From NCBI RefSeq assembly GCF_004349145.1, contig NZ_SMFO01000014.1, positions 1-64,000 of the forward strand: DNA of 64,000 bases. The letters are read 5' to 3'. Position 1 is the stretch's first letter; each line of letters starts with the position of its first letter. The DNA is from Flavobacterium hiemivividum (GTDB taxonomy: Bacteria > Bacteroidota > Bacteroidia > Flavobacteriales > Flavobacteriaceae). Of the stretch, positions 42,816 through 51,877 are shown in pieces. A model generated the notes under the pieces. It did no database searches. It was not told the origin of the DNA and saw only the letters and a program-made list of their open reading frames with translations. The translations under genes were made by a program, and so were the position numbers.

Positions 42816-45800
42816 ATGAACTTAATAAGATTTGCGCTAAGAAGACCCATATCAGTAATTGTTGCTGTTATTGCAATTGTTTTCTTATCCATTACGTCAA
42901 TAAAAAAAATAAATGTCGATATATTTCCTGAAGTAGAACTTCCTGCAATGTATATTGCGATGCCATACGGCGGACTTTCTCCGGCTTATATGGATGGTTT
43001 CATGGCCAACGAATTTCAAAAAGTCCTTTTATTTGTCGGCGGAGTAAAAAGTATGGACTTCAAAAGTATTCAAGGATTGACCCTAATGAAACTGACTTTT
43101 TATCCTGGAACAAACATGGCACAAGCCGCGGGTGAAGTCTCGACCTCTGTTTCCAGAGCAATGGGCTTTCTACCGCTGGGAGCAGTTCCACCAATGGTAG
43201 TTCGATTCGACGGAAGCTCGCTACCTGTTGGTCAATTGGTTTTCGAAAGTGACCAGCGTTCCATTAACGAAATTCAAACTTTAGTACTTACAAAAGTACG
43301 TCCTATGTTTGTTGCCATTCCGGGGATAACCGCGCCGGCGCCTTTTGGTGGAAACGCACGTTCGATCGTTGTCAATATAGATCCGCAAGCAATGCAAGCC
43401 AACGGTTTGAGTGCCGAAGAAATTACTATTGCCATTACAAAAAATAGTTTACCATCGCCAGCAGGGAACATTCGCATTGGCGATGAAAATTTAATGGCTC
43501 CTATTAATTCAATGGCAAAGAGTCCAGAAGAATTTCTTAACACCCCCATAAAAACAAATGATTCGCGTACCATTTATGTAAGAGATGTTGCGAACGTTCA
43601 AGATGGAGCGGACCAAACGGTAGGATATGCTTTAATTAATGGGAAACGTTCAGTCTATCTTCCTATTATAAAAAAAGCAGATGCCTCTACACTTGATGCT
43701 GTTAAAAATTTGAAAGCATCTTTACCTATGTTGCAGGATCAAATTCCTGAAGATGTAAGTATAAAGTATGAATTCGATCAGTCAAAATACATCGAAACTT
43801 CATTATCTAATCTAATTCACGAAGGAATACTAGGTGCTGTCTTTACAGGATTGGTGATTTTTCTATTTTTAGGTGACACTCGAGGTGCAATAATTGTGGT
43901 GCTAACGATCCCAATCGCTATTTTAAGCGCGGTTGCTGCGCTGTATTTCTTAGGCGAAACAATAAATATAATGACCCTAAGTGGACTAGCCCTTTCCATC
44001 GGAATATTAGTAGATGAGGCCACCGTGACCATTGAAAATATCCATCAACACATGGAAATGGGCAAACCCAAACAGCGGGCGATTAGCGATGCACTTATTG
44101 AAATTTCGATACCAAAACTCCTAATTTTACTTTGCATTCTAGCCGTGTTAACTCCGGCGTTTATTATGACAGGAATACCAAAAGATATGTTTATGCCTTT
44201 ATCAATGGCAGTAGCTTTTGCCATGGTTGCATCTTTTATCGCCTCTCAAACATTTGTTCCAATTCTGGCAAACTGGATGATGAAAATGAAGAAAAATGAA
44301 GTCGCTAATACTCCTAGAAAACGTGCTTTTTTCGAAAAGTTCCGTGTTAATTATTCGTATCGAATGCGTAAATGGTCCACAAAAGCGATCTCACTTTTTC
44401 TACTTTATATATTTGTGGCCGTAGGTATAGTAGCACTATTGTTACCCAATGTAGGTACTGATGTTATGCCTCTATCAAATAGTGGTGACTTCCAACTTCG
44501 CATCCAAGCTCCTACAGGAAGTAGATTGGAAAAAACGGAGCAAATCGTAAAAGAAGTTTTAAAGGAAATTAAAACACTAGTTCCTGAAAATGGCGTGGTC
44601 ATATCATCGGCATTTGTTGGGATGCAGCCAGCAACTTCACCTATTAATCCGATTTTTACTTTTACGAACGCTTCTCATGAGGCTATTCTACAAGTATCAA
44701 TTGATAAAGAATTATACACTGGATCAATCCAAGATTTAAAGGAACAAATTAGAATAGCGGTAAAGAAAAGCCACCCGCAAGTGGCTCTTAATTTCGAACC
44801 CATGGAACTTACTGAAAAGATTATGGGACAAGGTACCATGACTCCTATTGAAGTAAAAGTGGGCGCCGGACAATTAAAAGCCGCTTTTGCTTTTGCCTCT
44901 AAAATTGAAGCCAATCTAAAAACGATTCCGTACTTGCGCGATGTACGAATTGCCGAGCCTGTGGCTTATCCTACTTTAGAAATCGAAGTAAATCGAGATC
45001 TTGCAGGCCAATTTGGCTTGACCGTTCAAGATATTACTAAGAGCTTGATTGCTGCGACTTCCTCCACTCGTTTTACCGATAAGAATTTATGGATCGATCC
45101 TAAGTCAGGGCTTGTGTTTCAGGTACAAGTGCAAATTCCTGAAGCAGCTATGTCATCGGAGCAAAAGTTAAAATCTTTACCATTGAAGAAAGGCAGTACG
45201 AGACCTGTTCTGGAAGATGTTGCGACGGTAAGAAGAGTAAGTACTCCTGCACAAGTAAATCGACAAGGTGCCAATCGATACGTAACAATAATTGCGAATT
45301 TGCACGAAAAAGATTTGGGGACTGCCTCAGCTGCTGTAAAAGAGGCAATTAAAGAAGTTGGAGAGCCACCGCGTGGAGTTAAAGTTTGGACCGAAGGTAC
45401 CATTCAGCTATTAGATGAAACATTAAGCAATTTAATAGCGGGATTAGGTGTGGCAATTATTGCGATATTTCTAATGTTAGCGGCTTATTATCAGTCGTAC
45501 AAAATACCACTAATTATTCTCTCTGTCGTTCCAGCAGTTGTAGCAGGAAGCTTGCTAATTTTATTTTTAACACAAAGCACGCTCAATCTGCAATCATATA
45601 TGGGAATCATTATGTCAATTGGTGTATCTGTATCGAATGCCGTTTTACTGGTCAATCAAGCTGAATTTTATCGAAAAGACTTGTTGCTTAAACCAGCAAA
45701 TGCAGCGCGTCTCGCTGCTTCGTCAAGACTTAGACCTATATTAATGACGGCAGCCGCTATGCTTGCAGGAATGTTGCCAATGGCAATTGGATTTGGTGAT

Positions 45801-45974
45801 GGTGCAGAACAAGTTGCTCCTTTAGCCCGCGCTGTAATTGGTGGACTAATAGCTTCTACAGCGACAATACTATTATTGGTTCCGCATTTCTTTTCGTCCA
45901 TGCTAACCAGAACTGTGATTAAAAATCCTTCCCTCGATCCAGATGATGAAGAGAGTCAATACTTTGTAAAATAA
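42816..45974 (+). CDS. RND efflux permease (AcrB/HAE-like)
   Basis: The 1052-residue inner-membrane pump has 12 membrane helices and two large periplasmic loops. It opens with FALRRPISVIVAVIAIVFLS. The proton-relay helix 4 has GILVDEATVTIENIH, so the AcrB Asp-Asp pair (407/408) appears as D400-E401. In helix 10 the AcrB Lys940 position reads S (GVSVSNAVLLVN). These changes place it outside the best-known AcrB clade; proton coupling may differ. The substrate is unknown. It is co-transcribed with TolC and adaptor genes. Confidence 0.93.
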   Translation: MNLIRFALRRPISVIVAVIAIVFLSITSIKKINVDIFPEVELPAMYIAMPYGGLSPAYMDGFMANEFQKVLLFVGGVKSMDFKSIQGLTLMKLTFYPGTNMAQAAGEVSTSVSRAMGFLPLGAVPPMVVRFDGSSLPVGQLVFESDQRSINEIQTLVLTKVRPMFVAIPGITAPAPFGGNARSIVVNIDPQAMQANGLSAEEITIAITKNSLPSPAGNIRIGDENLMAPINSMAKSPEEFLNTPIKTNDSRTIYVRDVANVQDGADQTVGYALINGKRSVYLPIIKKADASTLDAVKNLKASLPMLQDQIPEDVSIKYEFDQSKYIETSLSNLIHEGILGAVFTGLVIFLFLGDTRGAIIVVLTIPIAILSAVAALYFLGETINIMTLSGLALSIGILVDEATVTIENIHQHMEMGKPKQRAISDALIEISIPKLLILLCILAVLTPAFIMTGIPKDMFMPLSMAVAFAMVASFIASQTFVPILANWMMKMKKNEVANTPRKRAFFEKFRVNYSYRMRKWSTKAISLFLLYIFVAVGIVALLLPNVGTDVMPLSNSGDFQLRIQAPTGSRLEKTEQIVKEVLKEIKTLVPENGVVISSAFVGMQPATSPINPIFTFTNASHEAILQVSIDKELYTGSIQDLKEQIRIAVKKSHPQVALNFEPMELTEKIMGQGTMTPIEVKVGAGQLKAAFAFASKIEANLKTIPYLRDVRIAEPVAYPTLEIEVNRDLAGQFGLTVQDITKSLIAATSSTRFTDKNLWIDPKSGLVFQVQVQIPEAAMSSEQKLKSLPLKKGSTRPVLEDVATVRRVSTPAQVNRQGANRYVTIIANLHEKDLGTASAAVKEAIKEVGEPPRGVKVWTEGTIQLLDETLSNLIAGLGVAIIAIFLMLAAYYQSYKIPLIILSVVPAVVAGSLLILFLTQSTLNLQSYMGIIMSIGVSVSNAVLLVNQAEFYRKDLLLKPANAARLAASSRLRPILMTAAAMLAGMLPMAIGFGDGAEQVAPLARAVIGGLIASTATILLLVPHFFSSMLTRTVIKNPSLDPDDEESQYFVK

Positions 45975-45990
45975 CTTCTTAATAAAAAAA

Positions 45991-47088
45991 ATGTACGATA
46001 TAAATAAAAAAATAGAAACTGTCGCGATTGTAACCTTCTCTATACTTGTTTTTGCAGCCTGTTCTGATAAAAAAGAAGAGAACACAAAAAAAGTTGAAGT
46101 ACCGATGTTAAAGGCACAAAATCTTAAGACAGCGGTGATCCAACATATAAAACCAGAGTACGAAATATCATTACCGGCAGAATTGCAAGCTTACGAAGAA
46201 GTGGCGGTTTACGCAAGAGTGAGTGGTTTTGTTCAAAAAATATTTGTTGAACGCGGTCAAAAAGTCAAAAAAGGACAATTATTAGCGGAGCTTGTGGCTC
46301 CAGAAATGAACCAAAAACACATTTCGGACAAGTCATCTGAGCAAAAATCATACAGTGATTACTTGTATGCAAAACAAGCTTATGACCGAATGTTAGATGC
46401 TTCAGAAACGGCTGGAGCTGTTGCGGCAATAGAATTGGAAAGATCAAAAAGCGCAATGCAAAGCGCGCAAGCTTCTTATAAAAGTGCTAGTGCAGGAACG
46501 GCAGGAACAGCGCAACTTCAAAAATATTTACGCATCACTGCCCCTTTTGATGGGATAATTACTTCTAGAAATGTTTCTATTGGAGCTCTAGCTGGAACAG
46601 GTTCAAGTGATCCTTTGTTTATGATTGCACAAGGTAATCGCTTGCGATTAACACTCTCACTTCCTGAAAAACACGCTGCTTCTATAAAGGAAGGAATGCC
46701 TGCCACTTTTTCGATAAGTTCGCAGCCCGGAAAAACTTTCAAAACAACGCTGTCACGTAGTTCAGGTTTTTTGAATAGAGACGATCGCTCTTTAACTATA
46801 GAATTTGATGTTGATAATGCTTCTGGAGAATTACAAGGTGGCGATTATGCCGAAGTAAACCTTAAATTACAAAGAAAATCACCATCGTATTGGGTGCCAA
46901 ATGGAAGTATTCTTAACACTCAGAGAGGAACTTTCGTTCTTACCCTAAGTAATAATGAAATTAAAAAAGTCGTTGTAAAAGAAGGTATTAAATTAGATAC
47001 CTTGTCGGAGGTATTTGGAAATTTTTCAAATGAAGATCAAATAATTCTCAAACCTTCAGAAGAAATGAAAGAAGGAATCATTAAATAA
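45991..47088 (+). CDS. RND efflux periplasmic adaptor (membrane fusion protein), lipoprotein
   Basis: The 365-residue protein has a lipobox (VFAAC, Cys24) and the adaptor domains in order: lipoyl half-motifs (AYEEVAVYARVSGFVQKIFVERGQKVKKGQLLAELVAP and YLRITAPFDGIITSRNVSIGALAG), a helical hairpin between (about 110-165), a beta barrel and a membrane-proximal domain. It links the RND pump to TolC. It is the third gene of the operon, 16 bp after the permease. Confidence 0.93.
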   Translation: MYDINKKIETVAIVTFSILVFAACSDKKEENTKKVEVPMLKAQNLKTAVIQHIKPEYEISLPAELQAYEEVAVYARVSGFVQKIFVERGQKVKKGQLLAELVAPEMNQKHISDKSSEQKSYSDYLYAKQAYDRMLDASETAGAVAAIELERSKSAMQSAQASYKSASAGTAGTAQLQKYLRITAPFDGIITSRNVSIGALAGTGSSDPLFMIAQGNRLRLTLSLPEKHAASIKEGMPATFSISSQPGKTFKTTLSRSSGFLNRDDRSLTIEFDVDNASGELQGGDYAEVNLKLQRKSPSYWVPNGSILNTQRGTFVLTLSNNEIKKVVVKEGIKLDTLSEVFGNFSNEDQIILKPSEEMKEGIIK

Positions 47089-47097
47089 TAATTTTTT

Positions 47098-47132
47098 GAA
47101 AACCAAGTAACAAGTTGTTATTTGGTTTTCTT
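47098..47132 (+). terminator. Hairpin after the adaptor gene
   Basis: GAAAACCAAGTAACA pairs with TGTTATTTGGTTTTC over 15 bp with one G-U and a 3-nt loop. The trailing T run is inside the stem, so termination may be partial. Confidence 0.55.
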
Positions 47133-47171
47133 AAACAGTATTCTAGAAAATATAATTTAAGATAAATAACA

Positions 47172-47792
47172 ATGAACGAAAACAATAAAAACGAGAAACA
47201 ACCTACTAATCTTATAGTTATTAATAAAATAAAGAAACACTTTTCATCAATTTTAATGCTAATTGTCTTTGGACTTCTAATATTCAGTCCAGATGCAAAG
47301 TCATTTTTAATTAAGCAGTTGCTGTTCACCGGCCTCTTTAACGCTGAAATTTCGGAGGTTAATTCTACAGATAACAGACTCGAAAATCATTTTGATTTTA
47401 AGGATTACGAAGGTAATATTCGAAGTACAGCTGACTTGAAAGGGAAAGTTGTTTTTATCAACTTTTGGGCATCCTGGTGTCCACCGTGTATTGCCGAATT
47501 CCCTTCTATCGAAAAGTTTCACTCGAAATTTAAAAACGATGGCAACATTGTATTTTTAATGATCAACATGGATGATGATATCGCCACGGGCGAAAAGTTT
47601 TTTGAGAAGAAAAACTACACAATGCCAATAGCGCAAGCGGTATCTCAGGTTCCCGAAGAAATTTATTCTGGCTCATTACCTACTTCAGTTGTATTAGATA
47701 AAAAAGGAATCGTTAGAATGCGCCATACTGGTTTCGCTGATTATAACAGTGAAAAATTTCACGTTCAGATACAACAGATTTTGGAGGAATAA
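47172..47792 (+). CDS. TlpA/ResA-like membrane-anchored thioredoxin
   Basis: The 206-residue protein has an N-terminal membrane anchor (about 24-40, SSILMLIVFGLLIF) and a periplasmic TlpA domain with the WASWCPPC redox pair (C103, C106) and the cis-proline strand GSLPTSVVLDKKG. It reduces periplasmic disulfides, for example in cytochrome c maturation or stress defence. It lies 83 bp after the efflux adaptor gene, separated by a hairpin, so coupling to the pump is uncertain. Confidence 0.9.
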   Translation: MNENNKNEKQPTNLIVINKIKKHFSSILMLIVFGLLIFSPDAKSFLIKQLLFTGLFNAEISEVNSTDNRLENHFDFKDYEGNIRSTADLKGKVVFINFWASWCPPCIAEFPSIEKFHSKFKNDGNIVFLMINMDDDIATGEKFFEKKNYTMPIAQAVSQVPEEIYSGSLPTSVVLDKKGIVRMRHTGFADYNSEKFHVQIQQILEE

Positions 47793-47835
47793 ATTTAGCA
47801 TAATCGAAATGTTATTTATCCATGGCACAGAAATA

Positions 47836-47860
47836 AAAAAGCGCCATAAGGCGCTTTTAC
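47836..47860. terminator. Bidirectional terminator between convergent genes
   Basis: AAAAGCGCC-ATAA-GGCGCTTTT, a perfect 9-bp stem with A and T flanks, between the TlpA-like and DUF2853 genes. Confidence 0.85.
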
Positions 47861-47876
47861 TATTTAAAATATACTG

Positions 47877-48218
47877 TTAATTGTAGATACTTTCTTTTTT
47901 AAAGTGAACTGTTAATAAGTAATAAACGACAGCTCTATATTTATTTGCATTAGAACGCCCGTATTTTTCCATTACTGCGTCAATTCCAGCATCTAAATTT
48001 GCTCCATCTGCTAAACCTAATTTTTTGATTAGAAAATTATTTTTAACCGTATCTAATTCTGCTTGCTGACTTCCGGCTACCGTTGCAGCATCTGAATTAT
48101 ATATTGACGGACCGCAACCAATGGTAACTTTTTTCAATAAATCCATACTTGGATTTACACCACATTTATCTTTTAAATCTGCAGCATACTTTTCAATTAA
48201 TTCGTCTCTTTTGCTCAT
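47877..48218 (-). CDS. DUF2853 family protein
   Basis: The 113-residue helical protein matches DUF2853: KRDELIEKYAADLKDKCGVNPSMDLLKKVTIGCGPSIYN in the first third and KYRAVVYYLLTVHFKKE at the end. The function is unknown. A -7 box lies upstream at 48261. It is monocistronic. Confidence 0.88.
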   Translation of the reverse strand: MSKRDELIEKYAADLKDKCGVNPSMDLLKKVTIGCGPSIYNSDAATVAGSQQAELDTVKNNFLIKKLGLADGANLDAGIDAVMEKYGRSNANKYRAVVYYLLTVHFKKESIYN

Positions 48219-48260
48219 AAATAAAAATTTAACATTTTGGTTAATAGCTTATTACAATCT

Positions 48261-48268
48261 CAAATTTA
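48261..48268 (-). promoter_or_regulatory. -7 promoter box of the DUF2853 gene
   Basis: TAAATTTG on the minus strand, 42 nt before the start codon. Confidence 0.4.
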
Positions 48269-48347
48269 AACATTAATTCGAAACACCCCTAATTTTTAAG
48301 TAAAAACTACAAAAGTAGAGCGCTATTTAATCCCTTTTTGAACAAAG

Positions 48348-50009
48348 TCAGAGCAACTCCTTAAAATACTGTAGTAGCACAGAATCGTTTTTAAGCGTTG
48401 GTGTAAAAATTTCTAGTATTCCCGGTTTTTCATTTTGACTGTATAAATTTGCTAACCCTTTTTCTAAACTTAGTTCATCACTTGCAATGGCATAGTCAAA
48501 TCCATACATGCTAGCTAAATGTTCTGCAGTTAAACAGTGGGAAGTTTCAAAGAAAGTATTGAAAACAGCCGTTTCTTTATGGCCAGGTAAAATTCTAAAA
48601 ATTCCACCACCGCCATTGTTTATCAAAATTATTTTAAAATTTTTCGGAATATAATTGTTCCATAACGCATTGCTATCGTATAAAAAACTAATATCTCCGG
48701 TGATAAATACCGTTTGTTTTTCATTGGCTACAGCCGCACCTATAGCGGTTGAAGTACTACCATCGATCCCGCTAGTCCCTCGATTGCAATAAACTTCTAT
48801 TGAAGGATGTATATCAATAAGCTGTGCATAGCGAATAGCCGAGCTATTACTGATTTGCAACTGAGAGTTTAATGGCAAACTCGGAATCACTTTTTCGAAT
48901 ACTTTAAAGTCTGAAAACGGAATCTTATCCAAGTAGATTTTACTTTTTAGCTTTCTGACTTTATTAATATTATCCAGTTTTTTGAAATAATCACTTTGCA
49001 CTGATTTTGTGAGTGGTAAGAAAGCATCGAAGAACACATTTGGCTCTACCTCAAAATGTTTTGTCAATGCATCGAATGTATCGTAGGCACGCAAAGAATC
49101 GATATGCCAATGGTGGTTTGGTTTGTATTTTCGTAAAAAAGCTTTGATTCGTTTCGAAACAATCATTCCTCCAAAAGTGACTAAAATTTCAGGTTGGAAA
49201 TCCTCAAAATCTTCGTTATTGAAAGGCGTAATTAAAGTATCAATGGTGTTGATAAATGTGGGATGATGTAAGTTTGAAGTCGTTTCAGTCAATACCACCA
49301 CCGATTCATCAGAAGCTAAAGATTCAATACTATTTTCACTAATTACATCGGGGTCATTCACGCCTACTAACACCATTTTTTTTGTGGCTTTATTCCAAAT
49401 ATTCGCAAACTCAACTACCTCATCGTTGGAAAATGACTTCGTATCATTCGCGGAAGCGGTAATAACAACATTCACCGAAAGATCAGTGGTCGTTTCATAC
49501 AAAGGCTCTTCGAAAGGCGCATTAATATGTACGGGCCCTTTTTGAGCAATTGCAACAGCAATCGCTTCATTAATTTTAGTATCGTTTTCGAGGGAAACTA
49601 TTTCATTCAAATTGGCATTGTATAAAGAATGATTTGCAAATACATTCTCTTGACGGATGGTTTGTCCATCCCCAATATCGATTTTACTTTGGGGTCTATC
49701 TGCCGAAATCACGATTAATGGAATCTGACTGTAGAACGCTTCGGCTACTGCGGGATAATAATTCAATAAAGCAGAACCGGATGTACATACTAACGCGACA
49801 GGCTGCTTTGTTTGTTGTGCGATTCCCAAACCAAAAAAAGCGGCTGCACGTTCATCGGCAATACTATAGCATTTAAAGTCGGGATTACTTACAAAACCTA
49901 TGGTTAAAGGTGCATTTCTGGATCCAGGTGAAATTATTATATTGGTAATTCCTTTGGCAAGGCAAATTTCAATTATGCTTTGCGCTAAAGGTATTTTAGG
50001 GTAAATCAT
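48348..50009 (-). CDS. menD: SEPHCHC synthase (menaquinone biosynthesis)
   Basis: The 553-residue TPP enzyme joins isochorismate and 2-oxoglutarate. The three thiamine-enzyme domains are visible: an N-terminal Pyr domain (IIISPGSRNAPLTIG, RAAAFFGLGIAQ, VCTSGSALLNYYPAVAEAFY), a middle domain, and the C-terminal PP domain with GTSGIDGSTSTAIGAA, TGDISFLYDSNAL (Mg-TPP motif) and NNGGGGIFRILPG. menF and menH are not seen next to it. A -7 box is at 50029. Confidence 0.95.
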   Translation of the reverse strand: MIYPKIPLAQSIIEICLAKGITNIIISPGSRNAPLTIGFVSNPDFKCYSIADERAAAFFGLGIAQQTKQPVALVCTSGSALLNYYPAVAEAFYSQIPLIVISADRPQSKIDIGDGQTIRQENVFANHSLYNANLNEIVSLENDTKINEAIAVAIAQKGPVHINAPFEEPLYETTTDLSVNVVITASANDTKSFSNDEVVEFANIWNKATKKMVLVGVNDPDVISENSIESLASDESVVVLTETTSNLHHPTFINTIDTLITPFNNEDFEDFQPEILVTFGGMIVSKRIKAFLRKYKPNHHWHIDSLRAYDTFDALTKHFEVEPNVFFDAFLPLTKSVQSDYFKKLDNINKVRKLKSKIYLDKIPFSDFKVFEKVIPSLPLNSQLQISNSSAIRYAQLIDIHPSIEVYCNRGTSGIDGSTSTAIGAAVANEKQTVFITGDISFLYDSNALWNNYIPKNFKIILINNGGGGIFRILPGHKETAVFNTFFETSHCLTAEHLASMYGFDYAIASDELSLEKGLANLYSQNEKPGILEIFTPTLKNDSVLLQYFKELL

Positions 50010-50028
50010 TGTCTATTTTTCTGAGTAA

Positions 50029-50036
50029 CAAAGATA
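50029..50036 (-). promoter_or_regulatory. -7 promoter box of menD
   Basis: TATCTTTG on the minus strand, 19 nt before the menD start codon; no clear -33 box. Confidence 0.5.
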
Positions 50037-50078
50037 CAAAGTTGTAAGGGTTTTTATCTAATCTAAAAATAGTTTTAT

Positions 50079-50086
50079 TAAATTTG
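50079..50086 (+). promoter_or_regulatory. -7 promoter box of the GNAT gene at 50.1 kb
   Basis: TAAATTTG matches TAnnTTTG, 22 nt before the ATG at 50109; divergent from the menD promoter. Confidence 0.5.
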
Positions 50087-50108
50087 GAATCAAAATTCAC
50101 TAATCAAA

Positions 50109-50606
50109 ATGGAAATAAAAATTAGATCGTATCATACTGAAGATACTCAAGCAATTTTAGACATCATCAACTACAATATTTTACATTCAACGGCCTTGTA
50201 TGATTATAATGTAAGAAGCTACGAACAGCAAAAGGCCATCTTAGATGACAAAATCAACAAAGGATTCCCAGTAATTGTGGCTGAATTAATTGGTGTTGTT
50301 GTAGGCTTTGGTATGTACAGTGAATTCCGATTTAGAGAAGCGTATAAATATACCGTAGAACATTCTGTTTATGTGAGTAATGATTATCACGGCAAAGGAA
50401 TTGGAAAACTATTACTCCAGGAATTAATTATTTTAGCAAAAAAACAAGGTTTGCATACAATGATAGGGGTTATCGACGCTGAAAATCAAAGTAGTGTAGT
50501 GTTTCATGAAAAATTTGGATTTAAAACGGTAGGAACCATAAAAGAGTCCGCTTTCAAATTTGATCGCTGGTTGCATTCAGTTTTTATGCAGTTGATTTTG
50601 AAGTAA
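50109..50606 (+). CDS. GNAT acetyltransferase, phosphinothricin/methionine-sulfone type
   Basis: The 165-residue protein matches the PAT/YncA type: IRSYHTEDTQAILDIINYNILHSTALYDY at the start, FRFREAYKYTVEHSVYVSNDYHGKGIGKLLLQ with the acetyl-CoA loop, and VIDAENQSSVVFHEKFGFKTVG. These N-acetylate phosphinothricin, methionine sulfoximine or similar amino acids. The gene after it starts 15 bp downstream. Confidence 0.92.
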   Translation: MEIKIRSYHTEDTQAILDIINYNILHSTALYDYNVRSYEQQKAILDDKINKGFPVIVAELIGVVVGFGMYSEFRFREAYKYTVEHSVYVSNDYHGKGIGKLLLQELIILAKKQGLHTMIGVIDAENQSSVVFHEKFGFKTVGTIKESAFKFDRWLHSVFMQLILK

Positions 50607-50621
50607 CATTAAAACACCATT

Positions 50622-51086
50622 ATGAACAAAGCAAAAGTTACAATTATTAAAATGGAGACTATATCGGTATTAGCTGCAATTGCATCTTGGTTTATATCGA
50701 TGCTGCTGTTTGCACTAATTTTTAATGTTAGTAATCACCTTTTTTTATACCTATCTTTTTTAGTACTGAATTTTGTTTCGTTTTATGGTGCATTAAAATA
50801 TTTTACAGGGACGTTTGAAATCACCTTTAATGAAGAAGAAAACACAGCGACTGTGCGCTGGGAGAAAAAAGTTATTCTCTCGAACATTAAAGAACAAACA
50901 ATAGACCTAAATTTAGCAACTAAGCATAAAGTATGGTCTGGACGGGCTAACGATCGTGTGAAATTATATTTGAATGATGGTTCTACCGTAACATGGGACA
51001 TCAGTAGCTTCCTAAATGCCCGAAAAAACGGAACAGCGCAAGATGCTTTAATTAAACTTTTGAAAAAATATACCGCTAAAATTTAA
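50622..51086 (+). CDS. Hypothetical membrane protein with C-terminal PH-like domain
   Basis: The 154-residue protein has two membrane helices (about 12-34 and 39-60) followed by a soluble beta-rich domain (ITFNEEENTATVRWEKKVILS, DRVKLYLNDGSTVTWDI) that resembles a small PH-like fold. No family is firmly recognised. It lies 15 bp after the GNAT gene, so they are probably co-transcribed, and a terminator follows. Confidence 0.7.
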   Translation: MNKAKVTIIKMETISVLAAIASWFISMLLFALIFNVSNHLFLYLSFLVLNFVSFYGALKYFTGTFEITFNEEENTATVRWEKKVILSNIKEQTIDLNLATKHKVWSGRANDRVKLYLNDGSTVTWDISSFLNARKNGTAQDALIKLLKKYTAKI

Positions 51087-51090
51087 AAAA

Positions 51091-51117
51091 TAAAAGAGCC
51101 ATTATAAGGCTCTTTAG
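51091..51117. terminator. Bidirectional terminator between convergent genes at 51.1 kb
   Basis: AAAGAGCC-ATTATAA-GGCTCTTT hairpin with an A-rich left flank. Confidence 0.75.
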
Positions 51118-51128
51118 CTTTCTATCTA

Positions 51129-51716
51129 TTACGCTTTAATCCAATCAATAACTGAAGCATCAGTAGGCAATGTTTTTGGTGCGATCACTTTATCTAACTC
51201 CCCATTTTCATTGATTAGGTATTTTTGAAAATTCCACGCTACTTCCGAATCTTGCAATCCATTTTTTGACTTTTGGGTCAGGAATTGATATAACGCACAC
51301 ATATCGTCTCCTTTTACCGATACTTTATCCATCATTGGGAAAGAAACACCATAATTTTGCTGGCAAAAAGTAGCGATTTCTTCGTTTGTCCCCGGTTCTT
51401 GCGATGCAAAATTGTTTGCTGGAAAGCCTACAATCACAAAACCTTTAACTTGATATTCTTTATAAATTGCTTCCAAATCTTTGTACTGTGGTGTCAATCC
51501 ACATTTGGATGCAGTATTCACAATCATGATCTTTTTACCTTTTAAGCTAGCGAAATCAAATTCATTTCCTGATAGATCTTCGACCTTAAATTGATAAATT
51601 TTTTGTTTTGACATAGGGTTTTCACTTATAATTTTGTTTGCTTTTTTACTTTGAGCTTGACTCAGATTTCCACAAAGCAATAGCGATGCGCAAGCCAATA
51701 CTATTATTTTTTTCAT
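51129..51716 (-). CDS. Exported glutathione peroxidase-like peroxidase
   Basis: The 195-residue protein has a signal peptide (KKIIVLACASLLLCGNLSQAQ) and the thiol peroxidase core: VNTASKCGLTPQY (active Cys72), the glutamine site FPANNFASQEPGTNEEI and VAWNFQKYLI. Members reduce H2O2 or lipid peroxides with thioredoxin-type donors. The export signal suggests the periplasm. The ATG at 51716 is chosen over one 11 codons upstream because it begins the signal peptide. Confidence 0.92.
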   Translation of the reverse strand: MKKIIVLACASLLLCGNLSQAQSKKANKIISENPMSKQKIYQFKVEDLSGNEFDFASLKGKKIMIVNTASKCGLTPQYKDLEAIYKEYQVKGFVIVGFPANNFASQEPGTNEEIATFCQQNYGVSFPMMDKVSVKGDDMCALYQFLTQKSKNGLQDSEVAWNFQKYLINENGELDKVIAPKTLPTDASVIDWIKA

Positions 51717-51807
51717 TTTTATATTTTTTATAAAATTACGTAAACTCACAATTATAGCAGTCCATTCTCTACAATTATTTTAGTTGAACAAATGTTAAAA
51801 CAAAAAG

Positions 51808-51855
51808 CCTACCAGAAAATAGAATATGAAATACTATTTCAGGCAGGCCTTTCTA
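51808..51855 (-). terminator. Terminator of the TonB receptor gene
   Basis: An imperfect hairpin (AAAAGCCTACCAGAAAATAG against CTATTTCAGGCAGGCCTTT) lies just after the receptor gene stop. Confidence 0.55.
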
Positions 51856-51877
51856 ACAAAACAAACAAATTTTTAAA

